Of a DNA stretch of 64,000 nt, positions 56,801-64,000 are shown piece after piece. How positions within the stretch are numbered: the stretch's first letter is position 1; each line of letters opens with the position of its first letter. The DNA lies in NCBI GenBank assembly GCA_005408345.1, contig SEMN01000885.1:1-64000 (forward strand), given 5' to 3'. Under the pieces are notes generated by a model. It was not told where the DNA came from. It made no database searches and saw only the letters and a list, made by a program, of their open reading frames with translations. This stretch comes from Macquaria australasica. Its lineage: Eukaryota > Chordata > Actinopteri > Centrarchiformes > Percichthyidae. The position numbers and the translations under genes are program-made.

Positions 56801-59800
56801 TGTTCAACAGGAGACCAGCTCTCGGCCTGGCTGTGTTTGAAAGTTCGTTCTACTGGGTGGATGACGCAGGACTGTGGCAGGTTCCACAGAACCAACCAAA
56901 CCAGAAGAAATTCATCTGGAAAGCCACACTGCCACTATTGGCTGTTTACCATGAGCTACAGCAGCCTCAAGGTACTTATTGGAACATTAGATTTAATGGT
57001 AATGTAACATGCTTGTTAATTAGTTTTTCTTCCTTTGAATTTCCACTGATGTTTGAGGTTTCATCATAGTTTCTTTCACTCCTAATTGTAAACATAGCAT
57101 GTCAAAATATCTTGTCTTGTCATCAATCAGGTTCTTCTGCATGTGTAAAGACTCCATGTGAGCTCTGCCAGCTAACTAAAGGCAACCCTGTTGGATTCAC
57201 CTGCGCTTGTCCAAACTCCAAAATACTGTTGCCTGATGGGGCATGTGAATGTAGGTTTACCCTAACTTTAATTTGCCCATTTCCCATTCTTAGTAGGTGA
57301 TAAGTAACATAAATTGTATCTGATGCTTTAGTTTCTTAAACAAGGGCCCAGACTGATCTAGGGAGGAGAACTGGGCTTGTTAAGGCAACTTCCCCTTTTA
57401 TGATCTATAAGAAATTGCCATTTTGGTTTCAAAATCTTATTTTAGGAAATGTGTAAAAACCTTGTTTGTAAAAATATATCCTTGTGTTTCAGCTGTCACA
57501 GGCTGTCTCTTGCCAATATGGGATTACCTGCCATTTTCTCTAGTCCTTTTTTATAATTCTGTAAACATGAGGGCATCATTAATGAATCTTTTTTTTTTTT
57601 GTCTCTCAGATCCAAGGTTTATATATGCTACCATTACCAGCATCAACCTGTTGGAGTTTAGAGGCAAAGAGTCGTCGAACATCCAGCTGTTTACCACTGA
57701 CGACGGCATCCTGTCATTTGATCTGGACTGGTACAGAGACTGGCTGTACTGGGCTAACCAAACTGGTCATATCCAACGCACCAGTCTAACCCAGGTCAAG
57801 ACGGAGGTGATCCCAACACTTTTGCCAGGTTAATGCTTTTAGTTTTCCTTGTACAGACATAGCTAACTAATTTTGCTATTGTAGTGGAGCTGAGAAAGCA
57901 ATATTCACCATATTATCACGTAGTCAATTGACAGAAAATTAAATAAGTATGCAAATAGATTAATCATTTAATTAATTTATCAAGCAAAAATACAGTGCAT
58001 TTCCTATTTTCACCTTATCAAATCTGATTTCTGTTTTATATCGTAAATGGAATATTTGATTGTTGGTTGGACAAAACGGTTTGAGGACACAATTGGGGGT
58101 TCTTGTGATGAACATTTTTCTCCATTTTCCCAGTGTATAGATTAAATAATTAATTAATGGATGTTAATGAAAATTTAGTTTCAGGTCTACTTGATAGTCA
58201 GTTGAGTATAAGCCATGAACCAACTGGCCACTCGGTCACATTCCAGCTGTCTGCACACTTTCTTTTGGCTCTTACTTTTTTTTTTTTTTTTTTTGTAGTT
58301 TGTCTGATAAAAGTAGACCAGAGGAGAGGGAACCTTTATTGGCTGTCATGTGACCACAACAGCATCGGCACCGCCACAGCCGACAATCGATACCCACAGC
58401 AGCTGTACCACACAACAAAGGAGATTCGAGACCTGTATCTGGACTGGCTGAGGGGAGGCATCCTGTGGCTGGAGGAAGAACGAATCCTCACCATGAGCAT
58501 GATGGGAGGCAAAGCCAAAGAGCTGCTGCACTTAGCAGCAGGAGGAGTCAGGGGGAAGATCGCCTTCGACCTCAGGGCTAATAGTCTACTCTGGAACTCA
58601 AAAAGGGCAGGTCTGTCACATCCGTAGATCAGTGATAAAATGTTTCCTATACTCGAATGTCTCACCAGCTGTGACTCACCAGTAAGAGGTCAAAGCAATG
58701 AGAGTTGAAGTGTTGGCAAAGACCTGAAATAAAGTGGTACGTGTTAGAGGATGAAGTGCTTATTATGAAAGAAGATATTGTACATCTTTCTAGAGGGCAG
58801 TTTTAACTTCTCCAAGAATGAGACAGTTCATTTCAAGGTCTGTTTTTGTATTGCTGTAGTGCATGCACCTGCTACAAGTAATTAACTGGAATTAACTAGG
58901 GCCCAATTACTTTCTTAAAAGAAAACCATAAAAGATTACTTGCACACTATAATCATGTCTTTTTTTTTTTTTGCTGTTCAAATTTCATCCACATAAAAAT
59001 GATCAAATGATAACAAATGCTGTTATCCTGCAGCAATAAGAGCTAACGGTGCGTTCACAATCTTTTGATTGTTGTGATCAGTTTAGGGACTAAACACATT
59101 TACAGAATAAGTAAACTAAAGACTAAATAATGCTTTGAGTAACATACAAAATATTTGGGGGTAAATCTTAATTTTGGAGCCCATATTTCCACAGTACACA
59201 CCTGTTGAATGAGTTTTGGGTCTCGTTCTATTTTGTTTTGTTTCTTTAATACAGGTTTGACAACAATGAGTTTGCTGCAGGAGAGAAGCCACCAAGCTGG
59301 CAGGAGATGGAACATTTCAGGCTCAATCATAGCTGCCTTTGAGCCCTTCCTGTTGTCCCTTTCTGATGATGTCGTGACTCTGTGGGACCGGCGTGATGGG
59401 AGCCTCATCCAAGACGTGACTGTGAGAGGTCATGTGTTCAGTGTAATCATTGCACTCAGGGATGTCCATACAGGTCAGACCAAGTTTTAAATGGTTATAG
59501 AGGAAATCAACTAATTTATACAGATACATGCTGTTACTTTTATTAATTCAACATTATTTTGCTTGCTCTTAATTGGGTTTTGGTTTGAATAGTTTTTTTT
59601 TTTTTTTTTGGTCCTGGATTTTCTGTGGAGGTTTGTTTGTGGTGCTTAGTCTGTCCGTGAATCCATCATGGCTCATGTAAGCTGCACAGTTAAACCTCTT
59701 TCTATTCTAAAACTAGAAATATAAAATGGCACTTGTGAAGTCCAAGATTTTTCTCAAGAAAGAGCCAGCTTACAGCAAGAGTTTTTAAAAGCACATCGAA

Positions 59801-62800
59801 AGGCTTCTCTGATTCAGTAAAAGGTGGCTCATTAACAGCTTGTAGCAATTTGTGTTGGAGGACATTTATGAAAGCCACAGATTTGTACTCTGACATACTT
59901 AATTTTCTCAATTCCATTATTATGACTTTCCATAGCCCCCGACACTCCAGTCTGCAATGAACCCTCTGTGCTGTGCCGACACACATCAGTTTGCCTCTCA
60001 CAAGCCCAGCTGTGTGATGGGAAAAAGGACTGCCCTGATGGAGATGATGAGGATTTTTGTGTAACCACGTGTCCATCTAAAGGTAAAGTATCAATATCAC
60101 AAATCGACAGTTTTGTTGGAATGGGCAGAGCAGCTCTAAAATCATCCGAGGAATAAACACTGACTTGACTGATAAGTTGAGTTTCCCAGCTTTGAGTTTT
60201 TGTTTATTTTCTGCCTTAATTTCCAATTTTAGAGGATTTCAAGTGCAAGGACCGTAGGAGTTGCATCTCCCAGAATCTCGTTTGTGACGGTCGTTCTCAT
60301 TGTCGCGATGGCTCAGATGAGGTTGACTGTCTGATGGTAGCTTCTCCTGCAGCTCGGACAAACGTCCTGAAGTGTCGCATAGGCTCAAAGCCATGTAAAG
60401 ACGGCACAGTGTGTGTTTTATACAGCCATGTGTGTGACGGGGAAAAGGACTGTCTGGATGGATCAGATGAACAGGGATGTGGTGAGTTTCCTAAAACATA
60501 ATCTCTCTTACCGGAACATTTGCAGCTAGAGTGGGGATTGCTGATGCAGTATTGTTCTAATGATGAAAAACATTTCCAGTTAAGTTTGTCGCTATGTAAT
60601 ATAATGTATGACAAACTAAATTCTAACTCTCCTCTTTCGTTTACTTTTACTATGTGATTACTACTGTATCTTCAAGATGCCACAGAACAGACTACAACTC
60701 TAACAAAACCAAATATTGATCCGTCAACCAAAATGCCACCTGCTACCAAATCTCCTGCTCCGACTGTGCCGGCCTGCATCAGCCCCTCTGTGCTCTGTCC
60801 CCATTCTTCTGCTCACCTCTGCATTTCTCCGAGCCAGTTTTGCAATGGGCGTAAAGACTGTCCTGATGGCTTTGATGAACAGAACTGCGTGAAACGATGT
60901 CCCTCAAAAAGTAAGCCTTGAATGTGGAGTTTGAGTTCTCCTAATTACAAATGTTATCTGTTTCCTTGGTCTCCAGTGTTATTTTGAAAATGAATCGTGC
61001 TCAACAGAACTGAAGTGTCTTAAAGCTTAATTTGTTTTCCATAATTTCTGTCTAGATGACTTCCGCTGCAAAGACCGTCGGAGCTGCGTCTCCAAGAGTC
61101 TGGTTTGTGACGGCCGCTCTCATTGCTATGATGGCTCAGATGAGATCGACTGTCCGAGTGTAACTCTTCCTGCAGCTCAGTCAAACACCCTGAAGTGTCG
61201 CTTGGGCTCCAGACTGTGTCAAGATGGCACAGAGTGTGTTCTCTTCAGTCATGTTTGTGATGGAGAGAGAGACTGCCGGGATGGATCAGATGAAGAAGGA
61301 TGTGGTGAGTTTCTGTGCAAATGTTACTTTTGCAAAGTGGAATAATGCTTTGTAGACGAACACAATCTGCTGTGGTGAACGAAGCAGGCGAGTTTCTTGT
61401 CAGATTTCTGCAATAATCTTGTAATCTTTCCTTGTAGCTTAATAAGTCGCATTGTTTTATACCTAAATTTGCCTGACAAATTTTTCCTTTAAAGTAGCTA
61501 TATTCATTTGAATGAAATATATATTAATCATGATACTGGTGTCTTTTTTTTTAAATTTTATGTATCATTTCCACATCAGTTAGTCATTTTCACAATCATT
61601 TTAGTATAAATAGGCAAGACTATCGCTAAGAGTCAAAGTTCAGAAATGGCAGTGATACCAGTGGCTTATGTTGGAGACTACTATAAATCCTAGACCTTTA
61701 GGCTTGTTTATGGTAATTATTACTAATGTAATCATACGGCAAAGATATTTTGATGTTTTTTAAAATGTATGTTTCAACTTTAACTTACTGTTGTGTTTAT
61801 CAATTTTCAGATGCTGCAGAGATTACCCCTACCACTGCTACAGAAAACATTAGTTTAAATGAATCCCCTTTACCTGTCCAACCCTTTACTGAGCCTCCCA
61901 CCAAGCCATCCTGCACCAGCCCTTCAGTTCTGTGTCCAGATTCATCTTTGTGCATCAAGCCGACACAGTTTTGTGATGGAAAGAAAGACTGCCACAATGG
62001 ATCTGATGAGAACTGTGTGAAAAGATGCCCTTACAAGAGTGAGTAGTCGGATTACGGGCTGATTGAGACAGTTCTCTGATCTCAACCACACTGGAAAAAT
62101 GGGCAGTTAGTTTTGTTGTATTGTTGCTTTTGTATTATATTTGATATATTAAATGCCTTCCTCCTCAGCTGATTTTCTCTGCAAAGACCGTCGCAGCTGT
62201 GTCTCCAAGAGTCTGGTTTGTGACGGCCGCTCTCATTGCCACGATGGCTCAGATGAGGTCGCCTGTCCGAGTGTAACTCTTCCTGCAGCTCGGTCAAACA
62301 CCTTGAAGTGCCGCGTGGGTTCAAAGCCATGTAAAGACGGCACAGAGTGTGTTTTATACAGCCATGTGTGTGATGGGGAAAAGGACTGTCGGGATGGATC
62401 AGATGAACAGGGATGCCCAGAAACCTGCAAACAAGGTCTTTACACTTTAAACTTTAGATCACTAAACTAATAATTCATGAAAGGACAAACTACTTAACAC
62501 TCTATACTATAAATGAGTACTTTGAAGATATGCTGTTTCATTCAAATAGTCATACCTTTTATTTGTACTCCACTCCAGGTGAGTTTCAGTGCTCCCACGG
62601 GAATATGTGCATCCCTGAGGCTCAGGTGTGTGATGGGAAGTCGCAGTGTCAGGACCAGTCTGATGAACTGGACTGCAGGGAACGAATCAAGAGCTGCGAA
62701 CATCGCTGCGCCGATGGCAAGCGCTGCATCCCAAAGAAATTCCTGTGCGATGGAGAGAGAGACTGTGTGGATGGCACAGATGAGGTGGGCTGCGGTAAGT

Positions 62801-63602
62801 CTTCAGATCCAGTTTCCTAGTGTTCATTCACTGGGGATAGACTAATGCGGCTGCATAATTCCTGCCAACAATAAGTTTGAAAGCTGCGGTGTATGTGTAG
62901 ATGTAAAAACGTAGCAATGGAAATGATGAAAACCTAATGGAATAAATTCAGTACAAACAAGTTTTTAACTTTTACATGGACCTGTTCCTTTAGCCAACAG
63001 TCCTGCCAGTGAGTGCTACAACTTGAGTTTGACAAGTAGTTTTCCCCTTTCCAGACCCTGTTACTGCTGCAACAACAGAGGCTCCTGTTCTCACCTCTGC
63101 ATCAACTTGCATCACTCCTTCAGTTCTCTGTCCAGGTTCATCACAGTGTATCTCTGAAAATCAGCTGTGTGATGGACAAAGAGACTGCCCTGATGGATTT
63201 GATGAAAACTGTATGTTACAGTGTAAAAACCTAGGTAAGTCTGAGTCCAGCGATGACCACAAGGCAAAAGTAGCAATAGTTTACGTATTCGGCAAACTAA
63301 TGGCAGCATCGAGTCGAATTTCAAAGAAAAATCTGAAGTGCTCTTGTTTGAATACTCTTTCACAATGAAGACACTGCTCTGTGGGCCTCTTCGAAATCCT
63401 ATGTAAAGGATTTCAGAGTTGCCATTATTGCAGTAGCTCCACTGGTATATGAACTCCTCCTTGTCTTCTTGCACATCAGATGACTTCTTGTGCAGCGACC
63501 AGAGGGCGTGCGTCCCCAGGATGGAAGTGTGTGACGGTCGTGCTCACTGTCCCGACGGCTCAGATGAGAAGCAGTGTCAATCAGCAGATCCTACTGCTCC
63601 CC
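50457..63602 (+). CDS. LDL-receptor-related protein, 3'-partial, lrp13-like candidate
   Basis: Endocytic lipoprotein-receptor family member. The 23 exons in the window join into 1445 codons and 1 base, all in frame. It starts at ATG 50457 (signal peptide MDLRQIMWFLIFLAGLRISR), exon 50457-50517. Order: LDLa x4, EGF x2, YWTD propeller, EGF, second propeller, LDLa x13. Nearly all introns are phase 1, the rule for shuffled LDLa/EGF modules. The last exon seen ends at 63602 with a gtaag donor in phase 1, so the gene continues past the window. The transmembrane segment and NPxY tail are not seen. The domain order differs from LDLR/VLDLR (one propeller) and from LRP1/LRP2 (much longer). The ovarian vitellogenin-binding receptor lrp13 of fishes is my best guess but is unverified. 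Confidence 0.93.
52932..53418 (+). other. LDLR-family gene: EGF and calcium-binding EGF exons
   Basis: Exon 52932-53051 encodes an EGF module (CSMNNGGCSHVC, CGCPVGYKL). Exon 53293-53418 encodes a calcium-binding EGF module starting DLDEC and carrying the hydroxylation-type region IGSYYCHCREGF. This EGF pair before a propeller is the family arrangement. Confidence 0.92.
53419..54167. other. Intron of the LDLR-family gene with an A-rich tract
   Basis: 749 bp with an A-rich run at 53834-53867. No exon was seen. Confidence 0.75.
54372..55186. other. Intron of the LDLR-family gene
   Basis: 815 bp, AT-rich. No exon or repeat stands out. Confidence 0.7.
55821..56748. other. Intron of the LDLR-family gene
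   Basis: 928 bp, AT-rich. No exon or RNA gene was recognised. Confidence 0.7.
57131..57250 (+). other. LDLR-family gene: EGF module between the propellers
   Basis: The exon encodes CVKTPCELCQLTKGN, then GFTCACPNSKILLPDGACE, with the six cysteines of an EGF fold. The C-terminal cap of a propeller is the expected position. Confidence 0.85.
57610..59473 (+). other. LDLR-family gene: second, divergent beta-propeller
   Basis: Exons 57610-57828, 58299-58610 and 59255-59473, about 250 residues. Strand motifs remain in DWLYWANQTGHIQRTSL, GNLYWLSCDHNSIGTA, GGILWLEEERILTMS and NSLLWNSKRA. The last blade (LLSLSDDVVTLWDRRDGS) has lost the YWTD pattern. No EGF exon follows before the next LDLa, unlike most family members. 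Confidence 0.8.
58611..59254. other. Intron of the LDLR-family gene
   Basis: 644 bp, AT-rich, with a T12 run near 58960. No exon was seen. Confidence 0.7.
59936..63602 (+). other. LDLR-family gene: second LDLa cluster of at least 13 repeats
   Basis: Exons 59936-60082 (1 LDLa), 60233-60481 (2), 60677-60910 (1), 61056-61304 (2), 61811-62038 (1), 62169-62435 (2), 62579-62794 (2), 63055-63234 (1) and 63480-63602 (1). All introns are phase 1. Odd exons share C-x-x-PSVLCP and a Ser/Thr/Pro-rich lead. Paired exons share DRRSCVSKSLVCDGRSHC and DGTECVLYSHVCDGEKDC. Acidic cages are DGSDE or the variants DGFDE, NGSDE, DGDDE and DGTDE. Repeated exon pairs show tandem duplication. Confidence 0.93.
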
Positions 63603-63695
63603 GTAAGCCGACAAGAAAAATGCTGTACAACAATAACGTGTAAAAGCAGTAGATAAATGGCAGTGACCTTTTATTGCTCCCAGTCACAGTTGTAG

Positions 63696-64000
63696 TTCTT
63701 GCTAGGCAATGCACACTGCTATTATATCATGCTTCATGTGCTTGCTGTGTAAAAACATAGCACACTCTAGTAACTACACACTTCTACCTAACATACAGTC
63801 CCCATGACAACCAACTTATACACCCTAGCAAGCCCCCAACATCACCATAGCAACCCCTAATGTCCTAGAACCAGAGTCAAACCAAGCAAGCACCCAATAC
63901 ACCATAGCATACCTTGCCAAACACTGAGAATGCCATAGCAACCAGTTGGCAACAACCTACCCAAACTCGGCTATCAACACTGTAGCTGCCATCATAGCAA
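63696..64000. repeat. Degenerate CCATAGCAAC-type minisatellite
   Basis: Spaced, imperfect copies of CCATAGCAACC and related words (CCATGACAACC, CCTAGCAAGCC, ACCATAGCATACC, GCCATAGCAACC, TCATAGCAA) recur about every 15-40 bp to the window edge. The block lies in the intron after exon 63480-63602. The first part also has TTGCTAGGCAATGC, the reverse-complement flavour. Interspersed CCATAGCAAC repeats occur in several fish genomes. Confidence 0.65.

Larger units (their letters stand above)
54168..56971 (+). other. LDLR-family gene: first YWTD beta-propeller
   Basis: Exons 54168-54371, 55187-55355, 55637-55820 and 56749-56971, about 260 residues, the size of a six-bladed propeller. YWTD-type strands seen: GWYYWADNHGSIYKSD, GNLFWTNQKTEAIYM, LMFWINAGHGERV, RRLYWISGFKK and SSFYWVDDAGLW. 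The introns after 55355 and 55820 are phases 2 and 0, unlike the rest of the gene. This is common inside propeller exons. Confidence 0.88.

Noticed and set aside
57423..57609. 5' extension of the 57610 exon as an open frame
   Set aside because: The stretch before 57610 is intron ending in a T-run and ctctcag. The EGF exon joins at 57610 in phase 1.
59936..63602. CRISPR-like or satellite reading of the regular repeats
   Set aside because: The repeats are spliced LDLa exons with conserved frame and cysteines in a vertebrate gene.

Overview
The window is vertebrate nuclear DNA, most likely from a ray-finned (teleost) fish. It has intron-rich genes with GT-AG splice sites, many (CA)n/(TG)n microsatellites, compact introns, and four genes recognisable from their spliced translations. 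Every coding exon was read from the sequence by joining splice sites in phase. No database search was possible.

Layout: (1) 1213-36623, plus strand: an erythroid-type ankyrin, ank1. 42 coding exons lie in the window and the first coding exon lies upstream. They join into 1903 codons plus a stop: 24 ankyrin repeats, ZU5-ZU5-UPA supermodule, death domain and a short C-terminal tail. A probable long 3'UTR runs to about 41.3 kb. (2) 42344-45066, plus strand: a complete three-exon eif4ebp1 (120 aa translational repressor) behind a CCAAT box and two CACGTG boxes. (3) 46221-48079, minus strand: a complete three-exon nodal-related TGF-beta ligand (408 aa), convergent with eif4ebp1. The two polyadenylation signals are only about 35 bp apart. 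(4) 50457-63602 and beyond, plus strand: a large LDL-receptor-family protein. Its 23 exons in the window encode a signal peptide, 4 LDLa repeats, 2 EGF modules, a YWTD propeller, an EGF module, a second divergent propeller and then at least 13 LDLa repeats. The gene runs off the right edge, so no transmembrane segment is seen. It may be the fish lrp13 (ovarian vitellogenin-binding) receptor, but that name is tentative.

The genes are not an operon and act in unrelated processes: membrane skeleton anchoring, mTORC1-controlled translation, embryonic patterning and lipoprotein endocytosis. Their order is informative. In mammals ANK1 and EIF4EBP1 share a chromosome region, and NODAL sits beside EIF4EBP2. 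The eif4ebp-nodal pairing here therefore looks like the duplicate side of an ancient paralogon.

The most interesting structure is the tandem exon-pair expansion in the LDL-receptor gene. One copy is a mosaic of the other two, which points to gene conversion. Other points: TG microsatellites sitting directly in the splice acceptor region of ankyrin-repeat exons, a 21-bp microexon and a basic cassette exon in ank1, absence of the muscle small-ankyrin exon and of mir-486 from this ank1 copy, and convergent 3' ends at eif4ebp1/nodal. No previously undescribed system was found.
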